Shown: positions 17,336 to 30,886, counted from the stretch's first letter. The stretch is 64,000 nt of DNA from an uncultured cyanobacterium (GCA_903871775.1 CAIQIA010000027.1:1-64000); one strand, 5' to 3'. The notes: generated by a model from the letters alone, not told the origin. Numbers and translations: made by a program.

Positions 17336-17809
17336 TCAGATCAGCCAGGGACACTGGGGGTCCCCCTTGAAGGGGCCCTGCACCCGCGAGGTGATCCAGC
17401 CGCCGTAGAACCCGCCCGGCTGGGGCACCACCGCTTCACCGTTCACCCAGCAGCCGTCCATCGCCGCCGGGTAGAACGCCAGCCAGCCGGCCAGGGCCGC
17501 GAAGGCGGGCGTGGGGGTGGGGTAGCTCCAGATGGCGCCGTTCAGCCGTCGGTCGCCCACCTGCAGAGTCCAGTAGCAGGCCACCCCTTTCCATTCGCAG
17601 AAGCTGCGGCCCGCCCCAACCTGCAGCAGGTCGGTGCGCACATCCTCCGGGGGCAGGTAGTAGGTGGGGGGATGGAAGGTCTCGAGCACCCGCAGGGCCC
17701 GGCGGCTCTCGGCCAGCACGATGCCGAGGGCTTCGATCCGCACGTGCTCATCGCTGGGGTCGAGCCGCGGCGGCCGGGGGTAATCGGCGACCGCCTCCGG
17801 AGGGGTCAT
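17336..17809 (-). CDS. DUF427 domain protein
   Basis: This 157-aa protein belongs to the DUF427 family, with the blocks YYLPPEDVRTDLLQVGAGRS and FCEWKGVACYW and a C-terminal WYEGWITSR-like segment (FYGGWITSRVQGPFKG). The fold is a small beta structure resembling a mini-cupin or barrel; no enzymatic role is established. The start at 17809 (MTPPEAVADYPRPPRL) gives the standard family N-terminus; an in-frame ATG 8 codons earlier is possible. It is divergent from the glycine-repeat/DUF3721 gene. Confidence 0.85.
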   Translation of the reverse strand: MTPPEAVADYPRPPRLDPSDEHVRIEALGIVLAESRRALRVLETFHPPTYYLPPEDVRTDLLQVGAGRSFCEWKGVACYWTLQVGDRRLNGAIWSYPTPTPAFAALAGWLAFYPAAMDGCWVNGEAVVPQPGGFYGGWITSRVQGPFKGDPQCPWLI

Positions 17810-17883
17810 GGGCCTGGGCAAAGGCGCAGACACTCTGGCGGGTGCTGCCTAGCGTGCGGGGGTCCGGTCCCTGTCCGTCTGCC

Positions 17884-18375
17884 ATGCCCTTCCCAGGCCA
17901 CACCGACGGCCACCGCCCGAAGCTGTTCGCCACCGGCATCGCCCCCCTGGGGGTGATCTCGATCGGCATCGTGCCGATGGGGGTCGTTGCCATCGGTGTG
18001 GTCCCGATGGGGGTGCTGTCCCTGGGGGCCGTCGGCATGGGGCTGATCAGCGTCGCCGCCGTCAACATGGGCGTCGTCACCGCCGGCATCACCACCATGG
18101 GGGTGGCCTGGGCCGGTGTGGTGGGGATGGGCCCGATCCGCCTCCAGCCCCCGGTGGCCGCCGGTCTGCTGGGGGGCGCCAGGGCCGGTGATGCCGCCAG
18201 CACCCTGATGTTCCCCACCCGTCAGCAGGCGGAGGCCCGGGCGCGGGAGCTGGGCTGCAGCGGTGCCCACCCCCACGGCCCCGGAGGGGCCACCTGGATG
18301 CCCTGCAGCACCATGGAAGACTTCCTCAAGGTGCACGGGAACGCCACGGGGGCCGGGGGCCACCAGCACCACTGA
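17884..18375 (+). CDS. Glycine pentapeptide-repeat protein with C-terminal DUF3721
   Basis: This 163-aa protein has two parts. Residues 18-82 are thirteen uninterrupted five-residue repeats of the pattern G-(V/I)-(V/I)-x-(M/I/L) (e.g. GIVPM GVVAI GVVPM), with Gly (once Ala) exactly every fifth residue. The C-terminal part (about 107-150) has the DUF3721 pattern: FPTRQQAEARARELGCSGAH, then WMPCSTMEDF, with a conserved Cys pair, and then ends in His-rich GHQHH. The repeat could form a hydrophobic beta-helix or a membrane-embedded element; it lacks the Asp/Asn of ordinary pentapeptide repeats. I chose the ATG at 17884 because the upstream extension has no protein character. Function unknown. Confidence 0.75.
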   Translation: MPFPGHTDGHRPKLFATGIAPLGVISIGIVPMGVVAIGVVPMGVLSLGAVGMGLISVAAVNMGVVTAGITTMGVAWAGVVGMGPIRLQPPVAAGLLGGARAGDAASTLMFPTRQQAEARARELGCSGAHPHGPGGATWMPCSTMEDFLKVHGNATGAGGHQHH

Positions 18376-18412
18376 ACCGACCCAGGCCATCCACCCAGGG
18401 GAGGTGCCGCGC

Positions 18413-21004
<2,592 letters not shown>

Positions 21005-21012
21005 CGGACGGT

Positions 21013-21297
21013 TCAGGAGGGCGGCAGGGGCAGCCGCGGGGATGGAATCGTGGCAGGTGCCGGTTCCGCCTCGGCGCTGAACATCTCCAGGGGTTCCACC
21101 GATTCGATGCCCCGCCGCGCCACCAGGTGGGGCCGTTCGGCCCGGGGGGGCAGCAGCGCCAGGAACTCGGGGTCCTGCCAGATCAGCCGTCCCTCCAGGG
21201 CACGGCCGCTGGCGAGATGCAGCCGCAGCGGCCGCCGCTGGCGGATCCATTGCTGTAGCAACCGCACGCCCGGCAGGCTGGTGTCGAAGTCACTCAC
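21013..21297 (-). CDS. hfq: Cyanobacterial Hfq-like RNA-binding protein
   Basis: The 94-aa protein begins [22 protein letters not shown] and contains [15 protein letters not shown] and [11 protein letters not shown], the Sm1 and Sm2 motifs of the divergent cyanobacterial Hfq. Cyanobacterial Hfq forms a hexamer but binds RNA poorly and is known in Synechocystis to act through type IV pili. The protein has an extra C-terminal tail of about 22 aa ([20 protein letters not shown]), Pro-rich and probably disordered. It is upstream of leuS in one operon. Confidence 0.85.
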   Translation of the reverse strand: MSDFDTSLPGVRLLQQWIRQRRPLRLHLASGRALEGRLIWQDPEFLALLPPRAERPHLVARRGIESVEPLEMFSAEAEPAPATIPSPRLPLPPS

Positions 21298-21374
21298 GGC
21301 GGCAGGGGCAGGTCAGGGAGGGGCGTGGGGGCCGGCCCGGCGGCCATACGATCGGGTCCGCAGGCATCACCGCT

Positions 21375-22402
<1,028 letters not shown>

Positions 22403-22406
<4 letters not shown>

Positions 22407-23569
22407 CCGCCGCCATGGGCCTGTACCTCGATGCCTGTGCGGCGACACCGCCCCATCCCCAGGTGCTGGCGGCCATGGCCGAGGCCCAGGCGCGGTTCTG
22501 GGCCAACCCCTCCAGCCTGCACACCCCTGGCGTTGAGGCGGCCGAAGCCCTCGAACGCTGCCGGCAGGAGCTGGCCGAGCTGCTCGGGGCACCGGGCCAT
22601 CGGGTGGTCTTCACCTCCGGTGGCACCGAAGCCGACAACCTGGCCCTGCTGGGGCTGGGGCGCCGCCTGAAGCCCGGCCGGCTGCTGCTGTCGCCCCTCG
22701 AACATCCCGCCGTGGCCCAGGCCGCCGCCCAGCTGCAGCGCGAGGGCTGGCAGGTGGTGCTGTTGCCGGTCGGCCCCGATGGCCGCATCGACCCCACCGA
22801 CTTTGGGCCCCTGCTGGCGCCCCCCACGCGGCTGGTGTCGATCGGCTGGGCCTCATCCGAGATCGGCACGCTGCAGCCCATGGCCGAGCTGGCCCGCCTC
22901 TGCCGCGACGCCGGGGTGCCGCTCCATTCCGATGCGGTGCAGGCCGTCGGCCAGGTGCCCGTTGACCTGGGGGCCGTGCCAGTGAATCTGCTGAGCCTGT
23001 CGGCCCACAAGTTCCAGGGACCGCGGGGGATCGGGGCCCTGCTGCTGGCCCCGGGCCTTGAGATCGAACCGCTGCAGCACGGTGGCGGCCAGGAGGGTGG
23101 CCTGCGGCCCGGCACCGAGGCGGTGGCCCTGGCCATCGGTCTGGTGCGGGCCCTGGCCCTGCGGCTCGAGGCTCTGCCCAGGGAGGGCCCGCGCCTGGGG
23201 GCCTGCCGCGATCGTCTGCTGGAACGGCTGCTGGCCTGTCCCGGCCTGCGCGGCAGCGGAGCCCAGGGGCAGCGGCTGCCCCACCACCTCAGCCTGCTGC
23301 TGCGGTCCGCCGCCGGTGTGCCCCTCTGTGGCCGCTCCGCGGTGCGGGCCCTGGCGCGCCGGGGCGTGGCGGTCAGCAGCGGCTCGGCCTGCAGCAGCGG
23401 CCGCAGCAGCCCCAGTGCCAGCCTGCTGGCGATCGGCTGCACGGCGGCTGAAGCCCGTTCGGGGCTGCGGCTGAGCCTCGGCCCCTGGATCGACGACGAT
23501 GCCCTCGCCCCCCTGCCCGGGCTGCTGGAATCGCTGCTGCCCACCCTGCCCGCGGCCGACCCCTCATGA
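22403..23569 (+). CDS. Cysteine desulfurase, NifS/IscS-like, PLP-dependent
   Basis: This protein of 388 aa is a class V aminotransferase-fold enzyme that takes sulfur from cysteine as a persulfide. PLP lysine K203 lies in SLSAHKFQGPRGIG, the cofactor contacts are in TSGGTEADN and HSDAVQAVGQ, and the catalytic Cys C330 is in SSGSACSSGRSSPS. GxRPGTE is present. It shares GTGA with dapF; an ATG 4 codons later (22415) is an alternative start. It is a short NifS-type enzyme without obvious isc/suf partners here. Its location just after a dapF with a four-Cys tail is notable. Confidence 0.92.
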
Positions 23570-24240
23570 GCCTCCCCGCCGATCTGGCCAGCGCCGAACG
23601 TGAACTGGTCGCTGCCCTCGCCTCGGCCCTCGCCGCCGACGCCGGCGGCCGCTGGACCGTGGATCTGCGGTTCGAAGGGCTGCGGCTGGCTCCGGTGGCC
23701 CTGCGGCTGCAGGCGGCGCTGGCCTGCCGGCTGCTGTTCCCCGATGCCGGCGCGACGGCCCTGGCCCAGCGCGATGCGCCAGCCGTGGCTGATCGCTGCC
23801 ACAGCCTCGGCGACTGGCAGCGGCGCCCCCCCGCCGATGCTGAGGCCGATGTGCTGCTGCTGGTGGCACCGGGTCCCCCCGACTACGACGCGGTCGAGGC
23901 GATCGCGGCGGGCCACCGTGGCGCCATGGTGCTGCTCAACGGCCGCCTCGAGGATGCCGGCGTCGGCATCGGCAGTGTGGCCCGTGAACGCCGGCGGGGC
24001 TTTCTGTCGGTGTGGCGCAGTGCCTACACCCTCCAGCCCCTGGCGGGGGCGGCCCTGGCCCATGGCCATCCCGGTCCCTGGCGTCTCTACCGCCTCGATC
24101 CCGATGGGTACCGCCCCCTCACCACGTTTGAGGAGCGACCGGCGGTCGAGGCGATCGATGCCGCCCTGCTGGGTCCCGAGGACGGGGTCCGCCAGGGGCT
24201 GCGCGGCCTGGAACGGCTGGTGAACGATCTCGGCCGTTGA
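23566..24240 (+). CDS. DUF1995 domain protein (cyanobacterial/plastid)
   Basis: This 224-aa protein belongs to DUF1995, found in cyanobacteria and plastids. Characteristic blocks are RWTVDLRFEGLRLAPVALRLQ near the N-terminus, ADVLLLVAPGPPDYDAVEAIA in the middle and the end WRLYRLDPDGYRPLTTFEERP. It has alternating strands and helices like a nucleotide-binding fold, with no known activity. It overlaps the desulfurase stop by ATGA, making a three-gene translationally coupled run (dapF, desulfurase, this gene). Confidence 0.85.
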   Translation: MSLPADLASAERELVAALASALAADAGGRWTVDLRFEGLRLAPVALRLQAALACRLLFPDAGATALAQRDAPAVADRCHSLGDWQRRPPADAEADVLLLVAPGPPDYDAVEAIAAGHRGAMVLLNGRLEDAGVGIGSVARERRRGFLSVWRSAYTLQPLAGAALAHGHPGPWRLYRLDPDGYRPLTTFEERPAVEAIDAALLGPEDGVRQGLRGLERLVNDLGR

Positions 24241-24295
24241 GCCCTGCGACGGCGGCCGGGATCGGACCTAAGCTCCGGGCGACTGAAATTGGCCC

Positions 24296-24820
24296 ATGGC
24301 TGGTCTGCCTGCATTCCTGCGGCGTCTCAACCCGGTGGATATCGGAGCTGGGGCGGCGGTGTTGCTTGCGGCGGCAGGCGTGATCTGGTCGCCCAAATTG
24401 GCGGGCACCGTCGCCCGGGCCACCGGCGCCCTGCGCCCGGTGCTGGTCACCGTCGATGTGCGCGCCGTGCCGGCGGCTGATCCCGATGGCCTCGCCCAGG
24501 CCATGCGCAGCGAAGGCAAGACGAGCCTGGTGATCCGCAACCAGCCCCACGGCAGCGTCACCATCAAGTCCGTCGACCCGGTCGAACGTCGCATCACCGT
24601 CGTGCTGCCCAACGGCATGGTGACCTCGGTGCCTGATCCGGGTCCCCGGGGCTTCACCACCTTTGATGCCCGTCTGCAGCTCGAAGGCATGGGCCAGCGC
24701 AGCGCCGGCGGGGTGGTGCTCGGCAACCAGGCCCTCAAGATCGGCTCCCCCGTGGAGCTCGAAGGTGCCCTCTACCGCATCAACGGCACCGTCAGCAACG
24801 TCCGCCTTGGAGGCCAGTGA
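24296..24820 (+). CDS. DUF4330 membrane-anchored protein
   Basis: This 174-aa protein has one N-terminal transmembrane helix (about 15-40: DIGAGAAVLLAAAGVIW) followed by a beta-rich, probably periplasmic domain. Blocks such as PVLVTVDVRAV, SVTIKSVDPVERRITVVLPNG and LGNQALKIGSPVELEGALYRINGTV fit DUF4330, a cyanobacterial family. Function is unknown. It is followed by dacB with a 2-bp gap, or GTGA overlap depending on start, which suggests a cell-envelope setting. Confidence 0.85.
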   Translation: MAGLPAFLRRLNPVDIGAGAAVLLAAAGVIWSPKLAGTVARATGALRPVLVTVDVRAVPAADPDGLAQAMRSEGKTSLVIRNQPHGSVTIKSVDPVERRITVVLPNGMVTSVPDPGPRGFTTFDARLQLEGMGQRSAGGVVLGNQALKIGSPVELEGALYRINGTVSNVRLGGQ

Positions 24821-24822
24821 TC

Positions 24823-26091
24823 ATGATCCGCCTGACCGCCTCCCTGGCTCTGCTGCCGGGTCTCGGCCTTGCCCCGTTGCTGGCACCGGCGGTGCTGGCC
24901 CAGACCGCGCCGCCGCCGCTGCCGCTGATGTCGGCCCCCATGGGCCTGCCCCAGCTGCGGGGCGGCATCGCCTGCCCGGTGCTGCAGCAGCGGGTCGAAG
25001 TGGCGGTCGCCGGCGAGGCGCCGGTCTGGAGCATCACCATCGCCGATGCCAGCGGCCGCACCCTGGCTGACCTCAACGGTGACCGGCCACGGCGGCCGGC
25101 TTCGAACCAGAAGCTGATCAGCACGGCCATCGCCCTCGATCGCCTCGGCCCTGACCATCGCCTCACCACCGAGCTGTGGCAGCTGCCCGACGGCACCCTG
25201 CGGCTGCAGGGCAGCGGTGATCCGACCATGGGATTCCCGCAGCTGCGCCGTCTGGCCAAGATCGCCGCCGGCAGCGGTGGCTCCAGCACCGAGGCCACCA
25301 GCCTGGTGCGCCTGCAGCTCGAGGAGGAACCGGTCAAGCGCTGGTTCCCCCAGGGTTGGCCTATGGCCGACCGTGACTACGACTACGGCGCCCCGGTCAC
25401 CCGCCTGGCCCTCACCGCCAATGCCGTTGACCTGTCGGTGACCGACCCGCCGGGGCGCCTCAGCCGCCTGCTGCAGCAGGAGCTGTCACGCCAGGGTCGT
25501 CGCGTGGCCCTTGAACCGGTGCCGGCCGGCACCCCCGAGCCCAACGGCAGTGTGCTGCTGCGGAGCGAACCCTCCGAATCGATGCACCATCTGCTGAGTC
25601 TCGCCAACGGTGAGAGCCACAACTTCACCGCCGAGGTGCTTCTGCGGGAGGGAACGGGCAGCTGGGACCCCGGTGTTTATCAGCAGCGGGCCCTCGAATG
25701 GCTGCGGGCCCAGGGGCTACCCACCGATGGTGTGGTCATCGCCGATGGATCCGGCCTCGACCGTGGTGACCGGGTGACCAGCCGTCTGTTCACCGCGCTG
25801 CTGCTGCGCATGGCCCAGCACCCCTACGCCAGCAACTACTTCGCCAGCATGGCGGTGGCCGGCCAGCGGGGAACGCTTACCAGCTACTTCCGCGGCACCA
25901 GCCTGGACGGACGCTTCAGCGGCAAGACCGGCACGGTCAGCGGGGTAAAGAGCCTGTCGGGCCGCCTGCTCACCGCCGACGGCCCCCTCTACGTGAGCAT
26001 GATCTCGAATGGGTCGAGCAGCCCCGTGACGGTGTTCCGCCAGGTGCTGCTCGCCTCCCAGCGCCTCAGCTCCTGCCAACCGCCGACCTGA
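24823..26091 (+). CDS. dacB: D-alanyl-D-alanine carboxypeptidase/endopeptidase (PBP4, S13)
   Basis: This enzyme of 422 aa trims or cleaves peptidoglycan stem peptides in the periplasm. A signal peptide (LALLPGLGLAPLLAPAVLAQA) precedes three penicillin-binding motifs: SNQK (SxxK, in PASNQKLIST), SHN (SxN, in GESHNFTAE) and KTG (in SGKTGTVSGVKSLSGR). GGAGG at 24809-24813 is 9 bp before the ATG at 24823; the GTG at 24817 would have only 3 bp spacing. The 3' end overlaps the convergent coiled-coil gene by 26 bp. Confidence 0.93.
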   Translation: MIRLTASLALLPGLGLAPLLAPAVLAQTAPPPLPLMSAPMGLPQLRGGIACPVLQQRVEVAVAGEAPVWSITIADASGRTLADLNGDRPRRPASNQKLISTAIALDRLGPDHRLTTELWQLPDGTLRLQGSGDPTMGFPQLRRLAKIAAGSGGSSTEATSLVRLQLEEEPVKRWFPQGWPMADRDYDYGAPVTRLALTANAVDLSVTDPPGRLSRLLQQELSRQGRRVALEPVPAGTPEPNGSVLLRSEPSESMHHLLSLANGESHNFTAEVLLREGTGSWDPGVYQQRALEWLRAQGLPTDGVVIADGSGLDRGDRVTSRLFTALLLRMAQHPYASNYFASMAVAGQRGTLTSYFRGTSLDGRFSGKTGTVSGVKSLSGRLLTADGPLYVSMISNGSSSPVTVFRQVLLASQRLSSCQPPT

Positions 26092-27001
26092 GGCGGCCGG
26101 CGGCCCGGCGGGCCCGGCTGATGGGCACGGCTGTGTTGCCGTCGTTGCTGGCGGCAACGGGTGTCGTCTCCACATCGCCGCTCTGCAGCCGTACCAGTTC
26201 TCGCCGGCCGGCCATGACCTGTTTGGTCATCTCCTGGAGCCGCTGGTCAAGCTCGCCGAAGACCTGCTCCGCATAGCGGTTGGCGCCCTGCTGCACCGCC
26301 GCCGCTTCCTGACGGCTGCGCAGCAGGAGCGTCTCGGCCTGTTGCTGGGTCGACTGGCGGAAGGCCAGGGCCTCCTGGCGCAGGCGTTCGGCCTCGGCCT
26401 GGCTGTCCTGCTGCAGGCGGGCCGCCTCGTTGCGGATCTGGCCCAGCTCCTGCAGGGCCTGCTGGCGATCGCGCTCGTGGGCCTCGGCGTGGGACCGCTT
26501 CAGCTGCTGGGCCTCCTGCTCGAGCTGCTGGCGGCGGCTGGCGGCCTCCTGCTCGAGCTGCTGGCGGCGGCCGGCGAACTGCTGCTCCATCTGCGCCACC
26601 CGGGTCTGGTGCTCCTGTTCGGCCTGGGCCGCCTGTTTGCGGGCCTGCATCAGCAGCTGTTCCCCCTGCTGGCGGGCCTGCTCCCGCAGTTCCGCCGCCT
26701 GCCGTTCGGCCTCCTGCCGGATCCCCGCCCCATGGATCAGCTGCTCCCGCTCGCGACGGGCCTGGCCGACGATCTCCTCGGCCTGCTGCCGCGACTGGAT
26801 CAGGAACGCCTCCTTCTGGCGCAGCAGCTCCACCGCCCGCTCCACCTCGCCGGGCAGGGTCTGGCGCACGGCGTCGAGGATCTCGATGGCATCGGCCTCG
26901 TTCACCAGCCGCCCGCCCGAGAAGGGAACCCGGGTGCCCTCGAGAACAACCTCCTCGAGCTGATCGAGCTGGTCAAGCACCTCCAGACGGGCCTGGTCCA
27001 T
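26066..27001 (-). CDS. Long coiled-coil protein, DivIVA-like in outline
   Basis: This 311-aa protein is mainly a long coiled coil rich in Gln, Glu, Arg and Ala (about 60-250: QKEAFLIQSRQQAEEIVGQ... with repeats such as RRQQLEQEAASRRQQLEQEA). The N-terminal 45 residues (LDQLDQLEEVVLEGTRVPFSGGRLVNEADAIEILD) are the conserved segment of a cyanobacterial family encoded beside coaD, and the C-terminus is basic (RARRAAGRLRSAVGRS). It may be a scaffold at the membrane or septum, by analogy to DivIVA or ATP-synthase-b-like proteins; this is not established. It lies 12 bp downstream of coaD in the same direction. Confidence 0.75.
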   Translation of the reverse strand: MDQARLEVLDQLDQLEEVVLEGTRVPFSGGRLVNEADAIEILDAVRQTLPGEVERAVELLRQKEAFLIQSRQQAEEIVGQARREREQLIHGAGIRQEAERQAAELREQARQQGEQLLMQARKQAAQAEQEHQTRVAQMEQQFAGRRQQLEQEAASRRQQLEQEAQQLKRSHAEAHERDRQQALQELGQIRNEAARLQQDSQAEAERLRQEALAFRQSTQQQAETLLLRSRQEAAAVQQGANRYAEQVFGELDQRLQEMTKQVMAGRRELVRLQSGDVETTPVAASNDGNTAVPISRARRAAGRLRSAVGRS

Positions 27002-27013
27002 GGGTAGGGGAAT

Positions 27014-27505
27014 TCACGCCTGCCGATTAAAGAACCTGTCGAGGTCCCGTGCCACCACCGGCGGCACCATGTGGTCGACGTTTCCGCCGAAGCGGGCCAC
27101 TTCCTTGACGACGCTGCTGCTGAGGAAGCTGTGGCGCACCGCCGTGGCCAGGAACAGGGTGTCGACCTGTTCCGACAGGGTTGAATTGGTGTGGGCGAGC
27201 TGCAGCTCGAATTCGAAATCGCTCAGGGCCCGCAACCCCCGCAGGATCACCCGCGCCTGCTGCTGCAGGGCGAAGTGAACGGTCAGCCCCTCGAAGCTGG
27301 TGATCTCCACCGACGGCAGATGGCCCGTGGCCTGCCGCAGCTGCTGCAGCCGCTGGTCGAGGCTGAACAGGGGCTGCTTGTTGGGGTTGCGCAGCACCGC
27401 CACCAGCACCTCGTCGAAGAGACCGCTGGCCCGCTCGATCAGATCGAGATGCCCGAGGGTGACGGGGTCGAAGCTGCCCGGGTACAGGGCGCGCAGGGGC
27501 CGCAT
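27014..27505 (-). CDS. coaD: Phosphopantetheine adenylyltransferase
   Basis: The 163-aa protein catalyses the penultimate step of CoA synthesis, transferring AMP to 4'-phosphopantetheine. Nucleotidyltransferase motifs are clear: [21 protein letters not shown] (T/HxGH) at the N-terminus and [14 protein letters not shown] in the middle, then the ISSTxxK-equivalent [12 protein letters not shown]. Length is standard. It is upstream of the coiled-coil gene and divergent from uvrC (109 bp). Confidence 0.97.
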   Translation of the reverse strand: MRPLRALYPGSFDPVTLGHLDLIERASGLFDEVLVAVLRNPNKQPLFSLDQRLQQLRQATGHLPSVEITSFEGLTVHFALQQQARVILRGLRALSDFEFELQLAHTNSTLSEQVDTLFLATAVRHSFLSSSVVKEVARFGGNVDHMVPPVVARDLDRFFNRQA

Positions 27506-27614
27506 GGGGAGAAGGCAGCCTTCCTAGACTCGCATCGCCTGTCTTCACCCGGCCATCGGTCCCGTCGACCAGCGTCAGCCCCTGCTCCAGGACCCTCCCC
27601 GCCTGGAGGCCCTG

Positions 27615-29483
27615 TTGCGCAGCCTGCCGGCGGAGCCGGGCTGTTATCTGATGCGTGACGGCGAGGATCGGCTGCTGTACGTCGGTAAATCCAAGGCCCT
27701 GCGCAGCCGTGTCCGCAGTTATTTCCGCGACGGTCAGGCCCTCAGCCCGCGCATCGCCCTGATGGTGCGCCAGGTGGTCGAGATCGAGTTCATCGTCACC
27801 GACAGCGAGAGCGAGGCACTGGCGCTCGAATCGAACCTGATCAAGACCCATCAGCCGCACTTCAACGTGCTGCTGAAAGACGACAAGAAGTACCCGTACC
27901 TCTGCATCACCTGGAGCGAAGACTACCCGCGCATCTTCATCACCCGTCGCCGGCGTCTGCGCAGCAGCCGCGACCGCTTCTACGGCCCCTACGTCGATGT
28001 GGGCCTGCTGCGCCGCACCCTCTCGATCGTCAAGCGGGTCTTCCCCCTGCGCCAGCGTCCCCAGCCGGTCCATCGCGACCGCACCTGCCTCAACTACGAC
28101 ATCGGCCGCTGCCCCGGGGTCTGCCAGCGGCGCATCAGCCCCGATGATTACCACGCCACCCTGCAGCGGGTGGCGATGATCTTTCAGGGCCGCAACGACG
28201 AGCTGCTGGAGCTGCTGAATGAACAGATGCTGTGTTGCGCCGAACGGCTCGATTTTGAAGCGGCGGCGAAGGTGCGCGACCAGCTGCAGGGGCTTGAGCT
28301 GCTCACGGCTGACCAGAAGATGTCGCTGCCCGATGCGGCGGTGGCCCGGGATGTGATCGCCCTGGCGGCCGATGAGCGGGTGGCGGCGGTGCAGCTGTTT
28401 CAGGTGCGGGCCGGCAAGCTGGTGGGGCGGCTGGGTTACACCGCCGATGCCACGGCCGCCGATGCGGGCACGATCCTGCAGCGGGTGCTCGAGGAGCACT
28501 ACAGCCAGGTCGATCCGGTCGAGATTCCGCCCGAGGTGCTGCTGCAGCATCCGCTGCCCGAGCAGGAGCTGCTCGAGGGCTGGCTGCGCCAGCGCCGTGG
28601 CCGGCGGGTGGTGCTGCTCACCCCCCAGCGGCAGCAGAAGGCCGAGCTGATCGAGCTCGTGGTGCGCAACGCCGGCTTCGAGCTGGCCCGGGCCCAGCGT
28701 GGAGCCGAGCAGCAACAGCTCGCCGTCGAAGACCTCGCCCAGCTGCTCGACCTTGACCAGCCGCCGCGGCGCATCGAGGGGTACGACATCAGCCACATCC
28801 AGGGCAGCGATGCCGTGGCGTCGCAGGTGGTGTTCGTGGAGGGGCTGCCGGCCAAGCAGCACTACCGCCGCTACAAGCTGCGCAGCAGCAGCATCGGCGC
28901 GGGCCACAGCGACGACTTCATGGCGATGGCCGAGATCATGCGGCGGCGGTTCCGCCGTTGGAGCGAGGCCAAGGCCGCCGGGGCCGACCTGGCCGACCTG
29001 CGGCGGCGGGGGGGCAGCAGCCTGCACACCGATGGCTTCGGCGACTGGCCCGATCTGGTGATGATCGATGGGGGCAAGGGCCAGCTGTCGGCGGTGATGG
29101 AGGCGCTGCGGGAGCTGGACCTGGCGGCAGACCTGCGTGTCTGCTCCCTCGCCAAGCAGCGGGAGGAGGTGTTCCTGCCGGGGGAATCGGCGCCCGTGGA
29201 CAGCGACGCCGATCAGCTCGGGGTGCAGCTGCTGCGCCGCCTGCGGGACGAGGCCCACCGCTTCGCCGTCAGCTTCCATCGCCAGCAGCGGGGGGAACGC
29301 ATGACCCGCTCACGGCTCAGCGACATCCCCGGCCTGGGCCCGAAGCGGGTGCGGGATCTGCTGGCCCATTTCCGTTCCGTTGACGCCATCCAGCTGGCGA
29401 CGGCCGAGCAGATTGCCGGCTGCCCCGGGGTGGGGCCGGCCCTGGCGGGCCAGATCCATGCCTACTTTCACCCCGAGACCTGA
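27615..29483 (+). CDS. uvrC: UvrABC excinuclease subunit C
   Basis: The protein of about 622 aa makes both incisions in nucleotide excision repair. The GIY-YIG domain is present ([30 protein letters not shown]), then the UVR motif ([18 protein letters not shown]), the RNase H-like endonuclease domain ([28 protein letters not shown]) and C-terminal helix-hairpin-helix ([29 protein letters not shown]). The TTG at 27615 has GGAGG at 27605-27609. There is no ATG or GTG in frame back to the stop TAG at 27525, although the residues just upstream ([10 protein letters not shown]) look family-like, so a non-canonical start further up is possible. Confidence 0.95.
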   Translation: MRSLPAEPGCYLMRDGEDRLLYVGKSKALRSRVRSYFRDGQALSPRIALMVRQVVEIEFIVTDSESEALALESNLIKTHQPHFNVLLKDDKKYPYLCITWSEDYPRIFITRRRRLRSSRDRFYGPYVDVGLLRRTLSIVKRVFPLRQRPQPVHRDRTCLNYDIGRCPGVCQRRISPDDYHATLQRVAMIFQGRNDELLELLNEQMLCCAERLDFEAAAKVRDQLQGLELLTADQKMSLPDAAVARDVIALAADERVAAVQLFQVRAGKLVGRLGYTADATAADAGTILQRVLEEHYSQVDPVEIPPEVLLQHPLPEQELLEGWLRQRRGRRVVLLTPQRQQKAELIELVVRNAGFELARAQRGAEQQQLAVEDLAQLLDLDQPPRRIEGYDISHIQGSDAVASQVVFVEGLPAKQHYRRYKLRSSSIGAGHSDDFMAMAEIMRRRFRRWSEAKAAGADLADLRRRGGSSLHTDGFGDWPDLVMIDGGKGQLSAVMEALRELDLAADLRVCSLAKQREEVFLPGESAPVDSDADQLGVQLLRRLRDEAHRFAVSFHRQQRGERMTRSRLSDIPGLGPKRVRDLLAHFRSVDAIQLATAEQIAGCPGVGPALAGQIHAYFHPET

Positions 29484-30712
29484 CGCACCTGGCCGCCACC
29501 GGGGATGAAGCGCCGCTCGTGCTGGGCCCCCTTGAGCATCCGGTTCCAGTAGATCCAGGGCAGCACGTCTTTCTTCATCACCCACATCGACCAGCGTTCC
29601 ACCGTCGGGTCCAGCGGAAACGACGGCACCGGCTGCTGGTCGTAGTTGAATTCGGCCATGATCACCTTGCCGTAGCCGGTGATCAGCGGGCAGCAGGCGT
29701 AGCCGTCGTACTGATCGCTGCCGCTGCCCCCATCCAGGTGGGCGAGCAGATTGGCCACCAGCACCGGGGCCTGGGCCCGCACGGCGGCGGCGGTCTTCGA
29801 GTTGGGCAAGCCACTCACGTCGCCGAGCGAGAAGACGTTCGGGTAACGGATGTGTTGCAGGCTGAACTTGTCAACCTCAACGAAGCCGCCGGGGCCCGCC
29901 AGGGGGCTGGTGGCCACCACCTCGGGGGCAGCCATCGGCGGCACGGCATGCAACAGCGCGAAGGGAATCACCTCCTCGCGGCTGCTGTCGCCGTCCTTGA
30001 CCTGAAACACGGCTTCGCGCTGGTCGGCGCGCACCTCGGTGAGGGTGTGGCTGCAGCGCACATCGATGCCGCGGCGGGCCGCCACCTGCCTGAGGGGGGC
30101 GGCATAGGTGGGTACGCCGAAGATGCCGGGGGTGGCAGTGGCATACACGACGGTGGAGCGGGCCGCCAGGCCGGGCTTGCCTTTGATCACGTCGTCGGCG
30201 AGGTAGGCGATCTTCTGCGGTGCCCCGGGGCACTTGATCGGCATCGGCGGGCAGGTGAACAGGGCCGTGCCGCCGTCAAAGGCCTGCAGCGCCTGCCAGG
30301 TGTAGGCGGCGTGGTCGCGCGAATAGTTGCTGCAGATGCCTTGGCGGCCGAGGGCTTCGGGCAGGCCACGGATGGCCTCCCAGCAGAGGCGCATGCCGGT
30401 GGCGACCACGAGCGCGTCGTAGCCGAGCTGCTGGCCGCCGCTGGTGGTGACCGTCTGGCCGACGGGATCAAAGGCGGCGGCAGCGTCACAGATCCATTCG
30501 ACCCCTGGGGGGATCAGCCCGGCCTCATCGCGGCGGGTCTGCTCAAGGCTGAACACCCCGGCGCCCACCAGGGTCCAGCCCGGCTGGTAGTAGTGGTCGG
30601 TGCTGGGCTCGAGCAGCGTGATTGCCAGCTGCGGCCTGGCCCGATGCAACTGACTGGCGACCGTGAGACCGGCGGCACCGCCACCGACGATCAGGATCCG
30701 CACTGGGGCCAT
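29468..30712 (-). CDS. sqr: Sulfide:quinone oxidoreductase
   Basis: This 414-aa flavoprotein oxidises sulfide to polysulfide and passes electrons to the quinone pool. The N-terminal FAD fold starts [18 protein letters not shown]; redox cysteines are present in [29 protein letters not shown] and [12 protein letters not shown]. The second FAD block is [15 protein letters not shown], and the C-terminal amphipathic segment ([19 protein letters not shown]) would sit on the membrane. The sequence fits the SQR group of marine cyanobacteria and mitochondria (type II). Its last 16 bp overlap the 3' end of convergent uvrC. In a picocyanobacterium it may serve sulfide detoxification. Confidence 0.92.
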   Translation of the reverse strand: MAPVRILIVGGGAAGLTVASQLHRARPQLAITLLEPSTDHYYQPGWTLVGAGVFSLEQTRRDEAGLIPPGVEWICDAAAAFDPVGQTVTTSGGQQLGYDALVVATGMRLCWEAIRGLPEALGRQGICSNYSRDHAAYTWQALQAFDGGTALFTCPPMPIKCPGAPQKIAYLADDVIKGKPGLAARSTVVYATATPGIFGVPTYAAPLRQVAARRGIDVRCSHTLTEVRADQREAVFQVKDGDSSREEVIPFALLHAVPPMAAPEVVATSPLAGPGGFVEVDKFSLQHIRYPNVFSLGDVSGLPNSKTAAAVRAQAPVLVANLLAHLDGGSGSDQYDGYACCPLITGYGKVIMAEFNYDQQPVPSFPLDPTVERWSMWVMKKDVLPWIYWNRMLKGAQHERRFIPGGGQVRQVSG

Positions 30713-30886
30713 GGCTGCTGGCTGTCAAACGACTGATCATCCAGTCCTAGCCAGCGGCTGGGGATCTGGCCGGGCCGGGTCAGCTGGGGGTTGTAGGGGG
30801 CCGCGGGGGTAAAGGAGTGTCGGGGTGACGCGGGTCGTATCAAGGAAGTACTGGAAAGCCCAACTTCAGCCGGGGCCGCGCCGGTT

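Noticed and set aside
27027-29279. 750-codon open frame on the minus strand across coaD and uvrC
   Set aside because: It is antisense to clear uvrC and coaD, has low-complexity His/Gln-rich sequence and no domain; high GC makes such frames common.
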